In this document: positions 1 to 7,940 of the stretch, piece after piece
How positions within the stretch are numbered: the first letter of the stretch is position 1
Layout of the letters: each line of letters starts with the position of its first letter
Origin: Parabacteroides gordonii MS-1 = DSM 23371
Lineage (GTDB): Bacteria; Bacteroidota; Bacteroidia; Bacteroidales; Tannerellaceae
Length of the DNA: 64,000 nt
Direction: 5' to 3'
Assembly (NCBI RefSeq): GCF_000969825.1
Contig: NZ_KQ033920.1
Span: 685,114 to 749,113, forward strand
Position numbers and translations under genes: made by a program
The notes under the pieces: model-generated
What the model was told of the DNA's origin: nothing
What the model saw: only the letters and a program-made list of their open reading frames with translations
The model's database searches: none

Positions 1-712
1 TGCGATAAAATGTACGAACCAGGGATTTGTCTCTTTGTCGTATGAGGTTGAAGGAGATTTTGTTCGTGTTTCAGTTACCGATACAGGTATTGGGATCGCT
101 AAAGACAAACAGGATGCAGTCTTTGACCGGTTTGTAAAGCTGGATGATTTCAGACAAGGAACTGGCTTAGGACTATCCATCTGCAGAATGATCGTAGAGA
201 AGCTGGGTGGGGAGATCGGGCTCAGATCGGAGTTAGGCAAAGGTTCTACTTTCTGGTTCACCCTTCCATTGGCTAATTCTGCAACACCTGCAGCGAAAGA
301 ACAAGATAATGGAGTGCCGATGGAAGTGGTACCGGATGCTTTACCCGGACAATATACAATTCTTGTTGCTGAAGACGTGTTGGAAAACTATCTTTTGTTG
401 CAGGCTGTCCTGAAGCAACAGTATCGTTTGATCTATGCCGAAAACGGAGAAGTGGCCGTACAACTGTTTAAGACTTATAAACCGGATTTAATCCTGATGG
501 ATATAAAAATGCCCGTTATGGATGGATTTGAAGCGACTTGTGAAATACGGAAACTTTCACCGGATATTCCTGTCCTGGCACTTACCGCATTCGCATTCGA
601 TAAGGAAAAAGAGAAGGCCAAGGATTGCCAGTTCAATGATTATCTGGTTAAGCCGGTTGATATACCTTTGTTGAAGTATAAGATAAAGTATTACCTTAAT
701 AAAAATAAATAG
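1..712 (+). CDS. Hybrid sensor histidine kinase, C-terminal part (cut by window edge)
   Basis: The frame is open from base 2 and begins inside the ATP-binding N box (NAIKCTNQG), so the gene starts upstream of the window. What remains is the end of a GHKL ATPase domain with the DTGIGI and GLGLSI boxes, then a full receiver domain with an acidic pocket near VAED, the phosphoacceptor Asp in LMDIKMP and the conserved Lys in LVKP. This order is that of a hybrid kinase that passes phosphate to its own receiver. No output domain follows; the protein ends about 20 residues after the Lys. The DJ-1 gene starts 7 bases later, so the two may be cotranscribed. The sensor half is not visible, so the signal is unknown. 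Confidence 0.9.
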   Translation, partial: AIKCTNQGFVSLSYEVEGDFVRVSVTDTGIGIAKDKQDAVFDRFVKLDDFRQGTGLGLSICRMIVEKLGGEIGLRSELGKGSTFWFTLPLANSATPAAKEQDNGVPMEVVPDALPGQYTILVAEDVLENYLLLQAVLKQQYRLIYAENGEVAVQLFKTYKPDLILMDIKMPVMDGFEATCEIRKLSPDIPVLALTAFAFDKEKEKAKDCQFNDYLVKPVDIPLLKYKIKYYLNKNK

Positions 713-719
713 AGAAGAT

Positions 720-1271
720 ATGAAACAAGCATTTGTATTCCTGGCAACGGGATTTGAAGAAATTGAAGCACTGGGTACCGTTGATATATTGAGACGGGGC
801 GGCATCAGAGTTACGACTGTTTCCATTATGGGAGAACCCAAGGTGATGGGTGCGCATAATATTCCGGTGATAGCGGATTTTGTTTTTGAAGAAGCTGACT
901 TCAGTGCAGCAGATGCTTTAATCCTTCCGGGAGGCATACCAGGAAGTAATCATCTGAATACTTGTACCCGCTTGAAGGAACTTATTATGGAAAAGTATAA
1001 GGAAGACATATTGCTGGGTGCTATTTGTGCAGGCCCTATGGTGCTGGGCGGCTTGGGGTTATTGAAAGGACGTAAGGCCACTTGCTTCCCTAATTTTGAA
1101 CCGACTATGATAGGGGCTATACCTACTTATACCGGAGTCGAACAGGATGGTAATATCATTACCTGTAAAGGCCCCGGGTTTGTTTTTGAGTTTGGTGTAG
1201 CGATTCTGAAAGCGTTGAGAGACGAAGAAATAGCGTATGAAGTTGCTGCTGCTTTGCAGTATGATTTATAA
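720..1271 (+). CDS. DJ-1/PfpI family protein
   Basis: A 183-residue protein of the DJ-1/ThiJ/YajL family. The nucleophile elbow GAICAGP with Cys103 is present, as is the early Glu of FEEIEALG, which in DJ-1 hydrogen-bonds the reactive cysteine. Family members act as cytosolic redox-responsive or glyoxal-handling proteins, and the exact substrate cannot be read from sequence. Length is normal and complete. It sits 7 bases after the kinase and is followed by a terminator-like hairpin, so it probably closes that transcript. Confidence 0.9.
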   Translation: MKQAFVFLATGFEEIEALGTVDILRRGGIRVTTVSIMGEPKVMGAHNIPVIADFVFEEADFSAADALILPGGIPGSNHLNTCTRLKELIMEKYKEDILLGAICAGPMVLGGLGLLKGRKATCFPNFEPTMIGAIPTYTGVEQDGNIITCKGPGFVFEFGVAILKALRDEEIAYEVAAALQYDL

Positions 1272-1283
1272 ACTGAATAATGC

Positions 1284-1316
1284 GGGAGTTTTGTTTAACG
1301 GCAAAACTCCCTTGCA
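1284..1316 (+). terminator. Terminator-like hairpin after DJ-1 gene
   Basis: GGGAGTTTTG (1284-1293) pairs perfectly with CAAAACTCCC (1302-1311) across an 8-base loop. The following T-run is poor, so termination strength is uncertain. Confidence 0.6.
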
Positions 1317-1368
1317 TGATATTTCCCCGGATCTTTCATTCGCTTTTAGAAGATTGCAGGTATTTTCT

Positions 1369-1376
1369 TACCTTTG
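1369..1376 (+). promoter_or_regulatory. Promoter -7 box of guanine deaminase
   Basis: TACCTTTG fits the Bacteroidetes -7 consensus TAnnTTTG. Transcription would begin near 1383, which excludes the most upstream in-frame ATG at 1374 and supports a start at 1425 or 1434. Confidence 0.55.
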
Positions 1377-1433
1377 ATGTGTTATATATTGCCTTCAGTT
1401 GCTTTATATGTTGAACTTCTAAAAATGTTGAGA

Positions 1434-2774
1434 ATGAATGATCCGATACAAATATTCAGAGGAGAAGTATTTTATTTCAAAGCCTCTCCTTTAGAAAGAG
1501 AAGATTCTTATTGCTACTATCCGGATGGAGCTCTGGTTATATCAGAAGGAAAAATAATAGAAACGGCTCCATACCATTCCATAAAAGAAAAATATAGGGA
1601 TGCACATCTTACAGACTATTCCGGAAAACTATTAATGCCGGGATTGATCGACTCGCATATCCATTACCCTCAGTCGGAAATGATCGGTATGTACGGAAAG
1701 CAACTGCTGGACTGGTTGAATGAATATACTTATCCTACGGAAGAAGCTTTCGCCTCGGAAGAATATGCGGAAAGAGTTGCCCGATTCTTTGTGAATGAAC
1801 TGTTCAGGAACGGAACAACTACCTGCATGGCCTATGCCACTGTCCATAAAGCCTCGGTCGATGCACTTTTTACTGTCGCTTCAGAATATAATATGAGGAT
1901 GCTTACCGGAAAAGTCATGATGAATAGAAATGCTCCCCAGGCATTGATGGACACGGAAGAGACAGGCTATGCAGACAGTCGCAAACTTATTGAAACCTGG
2001 CATAAAAAAGGACGTAACCTTTACGTGGTCACTCCCCGGTTCTCGATAACATCTACACATGGACAACTAATTACTGCTGCCCGTTTGCATGAAGAATTTC
2101 CGGATACCTATATTCAGACGCATCTTTCTGAAAATAAGGGTGAAATAGATTCGACCCTTTCTCTGTCTCCTGAATGTCAGGATTATCTTGAAGTGTATGA
2201 ACGTGCCGGGTTGGTAACGGATCGTTCGGTATTCGGTCATTGCATTCATCTTTCAGACTCCGAATGCCGCCGGATGGCTGAAGCAGGGGCTGTGATAGCC
2301 CATTGTCCGACATCCAATCTGTTCCTAGGAAGTGGTTTATTCGATATGCAGCAGGCAAACCGTATTCCAATACAAACAACACTTGCTACGGATGTGGGAG
2401 GGGGAACTTCCTTCTCTTTATGGAAAACAATGGCTGAATCTTATAAAGTGCAGCAGTTGAACGGTTATTCGATGTCTGTATTTGAATCTTTATACAAATG
2501 TACCCGCGGTGCGGCTGAAGCGTTGAAGCTGGGTGATAGGATCGGTAGCTTTGAGCCCGGTCGTGAAGCTGATTTTATTGTAGTCGATTGTACGGCAACA
2601 TCTTCCCAGCAAATGAGGAAAGAATATCTTCAACGTAATGGGAAGTGGGATATTGAAAATAAACTGTTCGGAATTCAAACACTGGGCGACGATCGTAATA
2701 TCACGGCAACTTACTTGATGGGGCGTCCGGTATACCAGTCAGATACGGGCAATCATCAGGAAGCAGGTGTGTAA
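1434..2774 (+). CDS. guaD: Guanine deaminase
   Basis: An amidohydrolase-superfamily enzyme that converts guanine to xanthine in purine salvage. The metal-binding motif SHIHYPQ follows PGLID, and further ligands appear in TQTHLSE, FGHCIH and ATDVGGG. The tail GRIGSFEPGREADFIVVD type ending (here DRIGSFEPG then ADFIVVD) is characteristic. I chose ATG 1434 because the reading frame extends upstream to 1374 but a promoter box lies at 1369-1376, and the residues before 1434 look unlike the family N terminus; ATG 1425 is also possible. The 3' end overlaps the convergent polyferredoxin gene by 36 bases. Confidence 0.9.
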   Translation: MNDPIQIFRGEVFYFKASPLEREDSYCYYPDGALVISEGKIIETAPYHSIKEKYRDAHLTDYSGKLLMPGLIDSHIHYPQSEMIGMYGKQLLDWLNEYTYPTEEAFASEEYAERVARFFVNELFRNGTTTCMAYATVHKASVDALFTVASEYNMRMLTGKVMMNRNAPQALMDTEETGYADSRKLIETWHKKGRNLYVVTPRFSITSTHGQLITAARLHEEFPDTYIQTHLSENKGEIDSTLSLSPECQDYLEVYERAGLVTDRSVFGHCIHLSDSECRRMAEAGAVIAHCPTSNLFLGSGLFDMQQANRIPIQTTLATDVGGGTSFSLWKTMAESYKVQQLNGYSMSVFESLYKCTRGAAEALKLGDRIGSFEPGREADFIVVDCTATSSQQMRKEYLQRNGKWDIENKLFGIQTLGDDRNITATYLMGRPVYQSDTGNHQEAGV

Positions 2775-3713
2775 AACAACTGTAATGATGATCCAAAGGC
2801 GTTCGGCGGTTGCCGGACGCAATTTCATAAAACGGTATTCAAGTCCCCCATGTTTGCAGGCGGACAGGCAGTCTCCGCAATAAGTACAGGTATATCCGAT
2901 TTGCCCTTTTTCTATATTGTCCTTATGCAAAGCATCGTATTTGCAGGCTTTTAAGCAGGCCATACAATGCGTGCAATCCTTATTTAGCTTTACCCGGAAA
3001 GGCGAGAGGTATTTCATAAAAGAGACTAAAGTGCCGATGGGACAATAACTGCTGCAATGGATCATTTTATTATTTCGGCGTGATAATAACAACATTATCC
3101 CCAGCCCAATTAATCCTACGGCAACACCGGTAAGCGTTGCAATCCAGCCATCAGCCCCGGCTAATCTCAATACTATGGCTCCGGCAATCACCAGAAACAA
3201 GACGCTATAACGTAACGGGCGATGATAACGAAAAGCTGTTTTATTTGTTTTCCCTTTCGCGCTCCAAGCATCAAACGCCCCGAAATAACAAAGCTGGCTA
3301 CACCAGGCAGGCCCCGAAAGTAATAAAGTACTCAGGAAAAGTATAGGCATGAATAATCCTTCCAACCGATATAATGGCCCTGCAAGAATAATAGCCGGAA
3401 CAGGTAAATGCAACTTTCCGGTCATCAGGAATACGGGGTTAACCAATATACCTAACAACAACTGTCCGAAAAAGACTATCGAGAAAAGCAACCAAGCTCT
3501 TGTTCTCCATTTCGGACGTTCTTTTCGATCCTGCATTTTATAACACAGCAATGCCCCATAAATAACAGCAATAACGACCTGTATCCAACCGCCTGCCGGT
3601 ATCAATCGTTCCATCAAAAGCAAAGGTGTAGACGGTACGACCTGGACAATAATCAATAAGGCGGCAATCAGTGATGCCGTTATAGCCGAGGTGTATAAGT
3701 ATTGTTTGTTCAT
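2739..3713 (-). CDS. Membrane-bound polyferredoxin, NapH/CcoG-like
   Basis: A 324-residue protein with several hydrophobic segments over roughly the first 215 residues, then two ferredoxin-type [4Fe-4S] motifs near residues 245-290 (CTHCMACLKAC and CTYCGDCLSAC), and a final membrane segment. Extra cysteines in the membrane part (SGPAWCSQLC, CSSYCPIG) match the NapH/CcoG/4Fe-4S-binding membrane family. Such proteins pass electrons between quinone or membrane partners and soluble redox proteins. The partner here is unknown because no reductase adjoins it. Only 24 bases separate it from the DUF2007 gene upstream, so the two are likely cotranscribed. Confidence 0.85.
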   Translation of the reverse strand: MNKQYLYTSAITASLIAALLIIVQVVPSTPLLLMERLIPAGGWIQVVIAVIYGALLCYKMQDRKERPKWRTRAWLLFSIVFFGQLLLGILVNPVFLMTGKLHLPVPAIILAGPLYRLEGLFMPILFLSTLLLSGPAWCSQLCYFGAFDAWSAKGKTNKTAFRYHRPLRYSVLFLVIAGAIVLRLAGADGWIATLTGVAVGLIGLGIMLLLSRRNNKMIHCSSYCPIGTLVSFMKYLSPFRVKLNKDCTHCMACLKACKYDALHKDNIEKGQIGYTCTYCGDCLSACKHGGLEYRFMKLRPATAERLWIIITVVLHTCFLMIARI

Positions 3714-3737
3714 CAGGACTGCAAAAGACGCTCAAAT

Positions 3738-3962
3738 TTATTCTCCAACCAATTCGGGTAATGCTTCTTTTAAAATCTCCTGAGCTCTCTCGTAATCTTT
3801 CTCAAAGACATATATTTCCAGTTGAAACCCCGGAATATTACCTAGTACAGTAGACATATTCTCATTCTTGAAAAAAGACTCTATACCTTCGTTCATTAAT
3901 AGATCCTTCAGGAGCCCTGCCTGAAAGCTATTATCTAATGTGGATAAAAAAACTGTCTTCAT
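3738..3962 (-). CDS. DUF2007 family small protein
   Basis: A 74-residue protein that resembles the DUF2007 family (named putative signal transducing protein). It has the family features of an early hydrophobic beta strand, GLLKDLLMNEGIES, and a C-terminal EKDYERAQEIL helix. Function is unproven; the fold is PII-like. It is the first gene of a two-gene unit with the polyferredoxin and has its own -7 box 32 bases upstream. Confidence 0.8.
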   Translation of the reverse strand: MKTVFLSTLDNSFQAGLLKDLLMNEGIESFFKNENMSTVLGNIPGFQLEIYVFEKDYERAQEILKEALPELVGE

Positions 3963-3993
3963 ACGATTAATGTTTTATATGTTCCTACCTTTA

Positions 3994-4001
3994 CAAAGAT
4001 A
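3994..4001 (-). promoter_or_regulatory. Promoter -7 box for DUF2007-polyferredoxin unit
   Basis: Reads TATCTTTG on the minus strand, a full match to TAnnTTTG, 32 bases before the ATG. Confidence 0.55.
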
Positions 4002-4114
4002 CTTTTTTTACCCCAATAAACATAATTATTCAGGGAATAAAGAAAGGGGGTACTCCAAATAAAATAAATCATAATAATAAAGGCCTGCAAGGGTATCAAT
4101 TTGATAATATTTCT

Positions 4115-4122
4115 TACTTTTG
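4115..4122 (+). promoter_or_regulatory. Promoter -7 box for the secreted HExxH protein
   Basis: TACTTTTG matches TAnnTTTG and leaves a leader of about 75 bases before the ATG at 4202. The leader contains a small CCGG...CCGG hairpin whose role is unknown. Confidence 0.5.
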
Positions 4123-4201
4123 AACCAACAAGGATAAGTTGAACCGGATAGCTCTACCGGATTGTACAGCAGTGTGATAGAGTTGAATAACAGTTATTGA
4201 C

Positions 4202-5488
4202 ATGAAAGATACTATTTTATTGATATGTGTAATCTTTTTTTCTTTTCGGACTTATGCCCAAAATGATCTTTCGGATATATATCACGGCTATTTTAAAGCC
4301 GTAGAACAAATATGTAAAAAGGATAACGGTAAATTATGGGGCATAAATCTCTATTCTCCGATCCTTTGCATAGATTCATTACGGAATGTATGGAGCAATG
4401 AACCGGATAATGAGAATAAATTTGTCAAACAAGAAAATATCTATCGTGGCAAATATCCGATTGATAAAAGTGTAGCTAACTCGATCACCGAGGTATATGG
4501 GAAAAAATGGGTGATGGTAATGGTTCCTTTACCAGAGGACGAACTTGAGAGGAATATTTTATTTACTCATGAAATATTTCATTATTGGCAGGATTTATTG
4601 AAACTGATCTCCTTTAACTATAATAATGCACATCTTGAACAAAAGGATGCCCGCATCTGGCTTAAAATGGAATGGTTGGCATTAAGCAAAGCTTTGTCGA
4701 CCGAGGGAGAAGAAAGAAGGATGTGTATAGAAGATGCCTTGTGTTTCCGTGCTTATCGCCGTTCTCTTTATCCAGATTATGTGACAGCTGAAAATGCATT
4801 TGAGATACACGAAGGTATTCCTCAATATACAGGAATGAAACTCTGTATAGACTCTGACTCTCTTTATCGAGCCAAGTTGGATGAAAGCCTTGAAAAGTAT
4901 CTGGCTGCAGAAAATTTAGTCCGTTCGTATGCTTATCATTCCGGTTCTGTTTATGGCTATTTATTGGATCAGTCGAGGCATGACTGGCGTAAACAATTGA
5001 ATGCTACATCTGATTTAGGTTCTATAGTTCAGAAAATGTACGAAACGTTTTTGCCGGTCGACATACAAAATCAATGTGAGATAAGAAAAAACAAGTATTC
5101 GTATACCCGGATAGAAAAAGAAGAACAGGCAAGGGATAAGAGGAAACAATATGAACTGGCACAGATAAAGACTGTTTTTCAGACAAACTGCATCACTTTG
5201 CCTTTACGAAAAATGAATATAAGTTTTAATCCGAACCGTATCACGGCACTGGAAGGATTGGGCACATTCTATAAGGAAGCCCGTATTGTTGATGAATGGG
5301 GTATTTTGAATGTATTTAATATAGGTTGCCTTATCAACGATGCCTGGAACAGTGTGACTATTCCGCTCTCCGATTATAAGCTTGGCAATGATACTAAACA
5401 TATCATCACCAACGATTGGCAATTGGATTTGAATGAAGGTTTTATACTGGAAAAAGATTCTCTAAAACAAGAATTCACAGCAAGATAA
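4202..5488 (+). CDS. Exported protein with HExxH zinc-protease-like motif
   Basis: A 428-residue protein I cannot assign to a named family. An N-terminal signal peptide ends near TYAQ (residue 20). HEIFH at residues 123-127, in a hydrophobic helix-like context, fits a zinc-metallopeptidase site. HEGIPQYTG at 203-211 resembles the gluzincin motif in which the Glu after about 75 residues is the third zinc ligand and the Tyr lies near the site. The last 100 residues look beta-rich. It is probably periplasmic or exported. It stands alone between a divergent unit and a convergent HU-like gene. The protease call is an inference from these two motifs only. Confidence 0.6.
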   Translation: MKDTILLICVIFFSFRTYAQNDLSDIYHGYFKAVEQICKKDNGKLWGINLYSPILCIDSLRNVWSNEPDNENKFVKQENIYRGKYPIDKSVANSITEVYGKKWVMVMVPLPEDELERNILFTHEIFHYWQDLLKLISFNYNNAHLEQKDARIWLKMEWLALSKALSTEGEERRMCIEDALCFRAYRRSLYPDYVTAENAFEIHEGIPQYTGMKLCIDSDSLYRAKLDESLEKYLAAENLVRSYAYHSGSVYGYLLDQSRHDWRKQLNATSDLGSIVQKMYETFLPVDIQNQCEIRKNKYSYTRIEKEEQARDKRKQYELAQIKTVFQTNCITLPLRKMNISFNPNRITALEGLGTFYKEARIVDEWGILNVFNIGCLINDAWNSVTIPLSDYKLGNDTKHIITNDWQLDLNEGFILEKDSLKQEFTAR

Positions 5489-5499
5489 AGACAGCCGGG

Positions 5500-6111
5500 T
5501 TACTCATCCCGGCCATCTTTTGCCAACATATAAACGACTACTTTTCGGTAGCCTTCCTTAACTATTTTCTTTTCTGCGATCAGTTCCTTCAAATCTTTCA
5601 GTGCCAGATAACGGGTACATTCGTTGATCCCCATGCATTCGGAACTCATGACCGTTTCGTGTTTTCCAAGGTATTTCAAGATCTTTTCCTTTCGTTCCTC
5701 TACCGTATATTTGACTGGCTTTGATGATCCGGGCTTTCTTTCAACTTTCATGCTTCGAAGCCGCTCCGTTATCTCTTTCGAACAACGGAAGTTTACCGAT
5801 TTGAAGTTGATGTCTTCGGCACGTACTTGTCTGGGGGTTGTGATCTTCGGACATTTCAATGAAACGGAGAAATGCCCCAGGCCTTCCAGTTCAACTTCAT
5901 CACCGTCTTCCAGATACGAAACGAGCACGTCAGCAAAAGCCTGCAATAATCCTTTCACATCTCCCGGGCTAAAGGAAGTGCATTCGGATATTTCCCGTGT
6001 AACCCGGTCGATCCGTATGGTTCTTCCCGGTATGATGCGGGCATGAAGAATATTGCTTTCTTTTTCTCCTTTATGCGGAGGATTCCTGAAAAGTCCGTAC
6101 TGTGCAGTCAT
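5500..6111 (-). CDS. HU-like (HU-HIG) DNA-binding protein
   Basis: A 203-residue protein. Residues about 25-125 form an HU/IHF-like fold of the Bacteroidetes HU-HIG type, with the helical region FSPGDVKGLLQAFADVLVSYLEDGDEVELEGLGHFSVSL split here as FSPGDVKGLLQAF and GDEVELEGLGHFSV. After a basic linker (VERKPGSSKPVK) the last 65 residues look like a winged-helix unit (ERKEKILKYL then ALKDLKELIAEKKI). It is a probable nucleoid-associated or regulatory protein. No good -7 box was found just upstream; instead a four-copy 22-bp phased array lies 62-151 bases before the start, which makes autoregulation possible. Confidence 0.8.
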   Translation of the reverse strand: MTAQYGLFRNPPHKGEKESNILHARIIPGRTIRIDRVTREISECTSFSPGDVKGLLQAFADVLVSYLEDGDEVELEGLGHFSVSLKCPKITTPRQVRAEDINFKSVNFRCSKEITERLRSMKVERKPGSSKPVKYTVEERKEKILKYLGKHETVMSSECMGINECTRYLALKDLKELIAEKKIVKEGYRKVVVYMLAKDGRDE

Positions 6112-6172
6112 AATACTAGGTGTTTTTAATTATAAGGTTATTACTTTCAAATACAAATGTCCCTATCTTCTG

Positions 6173-6262
6173 TATTTTTGACCTAGGTGCTAAACATTTT
6201 CGACCTAGGTAATAAACGTTTTTGACCTTGGTGCAAAACCTTTTCTACCTAGGTCAAAAATA
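6173..6262. repeat. Phased array 1: four ACCTAGGT cores at 22-bp period
   Basis: The palindrome ACCTAGGT occurs at 6181, 6203, 6225 (as ACCTTGGT) and 6247, exactly 22 bp apart. The first three units are direct repeats (GACCTAGGT followed by an AT-rich spacer ending in TTTTC/T). The outer two form a perfect 16-bp inverted repeat, 6173-6188 against 6247-6262. No coding potential. Two helical turns between cores would put all cores on one DNA face. Confidence 0.9.
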
Positions 6263-6482
6263 TAAAAGGTAGGGAACAAATATATTGAAAGAAAGGAGGA
6301 AAAGCAAAGAAATAGCGGAGAAATATATCAGAACATAGATAATATAGGCATAAACTTTGCGTAAATAAAATTATTGTCTATATGTTATATGCTGAGTCCA
6401 TACATCAGGGAAGTTGGTCGCATGGAACATCCCCGTTGGACTTTCAGGATGTAGTGATTATAAAGAAGAAATAATACGACAT

Positions 6483-6527
6483 AAAATATCCCGATATTTC
6501 TCTATTGATAGAATACCGGGATATTTT
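6483..6527 (-). terminator. Terminator of the plug protein gene
   Basis: AAAATATCCCG (6483-6493) pairs with CGGGATATTTT (6517-6527). On the minus strand a T-rich tail follows. It begins 13 bases past the stop of the plug gene. Confidence 0.65.
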
Positions 6528-6539
6528 TATTTAGTAACT

Positions 6540-7814
6540 TTAAAATACCTGCATAGCATTCTTGACCGTTGTAACACCAATCAAACGATCGTATTGTGTG
6601 CCCATAGGACGGTAATAAACATAGATGCTATATTCGTTTTCTGTCTGGTAATAATTACCTTCTATAGGGCCGGTTTCGCCGACAGTGCTGCCATTCGGTA
6701 CGTAAAGGTACTGATAATTGTAGCTTCCCTGTTTAAGTAAGACGGCTTTCTCGTATTGATGAGTCTCAAAATTATATCCCATTTTGCTCTTTTCATCCAA
6801 AACGTTATGGAATAGTTCGCCATCCAGGTAAACGCTTCCGTCAAGGAAAGGATCGCAGGCCAACGCAAAATGCACGATGCAATAATCAGCTTCGGTATTT
6901 GGATCGTCGCAGCTGCTACAGCGGATAAAGAAACGGCCGTCCTGATCCTGATCGTATTGATAAGTCTGGTTATTGCGTTTATGGTCGGTCATCAACTCCA
7001 CATTGTAATAAGGATTATGATAGGAGATACTTTCAATATGCATTCCGTTATACTTCGTACTCAGAAACTCCATACGGCGATATTCATTCCCGGCAGAGAA
7101 GATCAGGTTGCGATTGTAAGTATAGGATATCTGGTTATCCTGAATCGACATCGGTTGCAAGCCGGATGCTGCATTGTCACGCCGGTTATCCTGATATACA
7201 TATATCTTTAAGTCTGTCTGGGGGTATGGGATCGGGAAGTTAGGATTGTTAATGGTGAAGCTCACCTGCTGATGCGTTTGGTTGGTATCGATATCCGTGT
7301 TCCCGCTGACGGATGCAGAAATATTGACCATCGGTTCCGCAACTGAGAAACAAGCGGTGAGAACAATCTGATCAGGAATATCCTCGTTATAGATCTGTAC
7401 GGCATAGTTTCCCGAAACCTTAAACTGAACATCGTCATTCGGCAACAGCAAATCATAGTTCGTGTACTGCGTCGTCGTGTTAATGGAATTGGCGAAGTCA
7501 TCTATTGTTAGTCCTTGAAAACCACTCATATACTGAATGGGAGAGAGGATGGACTTTTGCCAGTTCGCATCACAGTGAATGATGGAATAGGAATAGCGTA
7601 CGCCACCCTGTTCCAAAGCATCGAAGTTGATCTCGATCTGCTGATCGCTGTTCAACTCGATATAAGGCTCGGAAATAAACTCTCCGGCCACCTTCACCTG
7701 AAGGGTTTTTATCAGCTTGCTGTTAACGTCGGTAAAGTACGTTTGCTGAGCATTGGCCTGCATTACAGCGGCACAAAACAACAAAAATAGTAAACAATGT
7801 ACTCTCATTTTCAT
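6540..7814 (-). CDS. Type IX secretion plug protein (DUF5103)
   Basis: A 424-residue exported protein; the signal peptide ends near ANAQQ (residue 23). It matches the DUF5103 family, described in Flavobacterium as the plug of the type IX secretion translocon. Visible family features are the beta-sandwich start YFTDVNSKLIKTLQV, YSIIHCDANWQ, and the C-terminal NEYSIYVYYRPMGTQYDRLIG. Other T9SS genes are not in the window, so active secretion cannot be judged here. ATG 7808 (MRVHC) is an alternative start two codons later. Confidence 0.85.
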   Translation of the reverse strand: MKMRVHCLLFLLFCAAVMQANAQQTYFTDVNSKLIKTLQVKVAGEFISEPYIELNSDQQIEINFDALEQGGVRYSYSIIHCDANWQKSILSPIQYMSGFQGLTIDDFANSINTTTQYTNYDLLLPNDDVQFKVSGNYAVQIYNEDIPDQIVLTACFSVAEPMVNISASVSGNTDIDTNQTHQQVSFTINNPNFPIPYPQTDLKIYVYQDNRRDNAASGLQPMSIQDNQISYTYNRNLIFSAGNEYRRMEFLSTKYNGMHIESISYHNPYYNVELMTDHKRNNQTYQYDQDQDGRFFIRCSSCDDPNTEADYCIVHFALACDPFLDGSVYLDGELFHNVLDEKSKMGYNFETHQYEKAVLLKQGSYNYQYLYVPNGSTVGETGPIEGNYYQTENEYSIYVYYRPMGTQYDRLIGVTTVKNAMQVF

Positions 7815-7833
7815 GTATGTTTCTTTGACGGTG

Positions 7834-7841
7834 CAAAATTA
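7834..7841 (-). promoter_or_regulatory. Promoter -7 box for the plug gene
   Basis: Reads TAATTTTG on the minus strand, 20 bases before the ATG at 7814. Confidence 0.5.
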
Positions 7842-7897
7842 TGGAATTATTTCTTTAATTATTTCTTTATTCCTGCTTTAAAGCATAAAAATTTATG

Positions 7898-7905
7898 TAC
7901 TTTTG
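7898..7905 (+). promoter_or_regulatory. Promoter -7 box of the nqr operon
   Basis: TACTTTTG matches TAnnTTTG, 36 bases before the nqrA ATG. It makes the longer in-frame start at 7797 impossible on this transcript. Confidence 0.6.
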
Positions 7906-7940
7906 CGGGAAAATTACATATAAACAATTTTAGTTGTATC

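Larger units (their letters stand above)
6112..6539. other. Intergenic stretch, 428 bp, with phased array and terminator
   Basis: This gap lies between the plug gene and the HU-like gene, both on the minus strand. It holds the phased array at 6173-6262, an A-rich stretch, and the terminator hairpin of the plug gene at 6483-6527. A ten-codon open frame at 6422 is too short to support. The rest shows nothing recognisable. Confidence 0.6.

Noticed and set aside
1374-1433. Longer guanine deaminase start at 1374
   Set aside because: The -7 box at 1369-1376 overlaps it, and the added residues do not resemble the family.
6173-6262. CRISPR array
   Set aside because: The unit is 22 bp in total with an 8-bp core, too short for repeat plus spacer, and there are no cas genes.
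6414-6740. Plus-strand frame of 108 codons
   Set aside because: It runs antisense into the plug gene and through its terminator, with no family resemblance.
7797-7940. Longer nqrA start at 7797
   Set aside because: It overlaps the divergent plug gene and both promoters; NqrA normally begins at the ATG at 7941.
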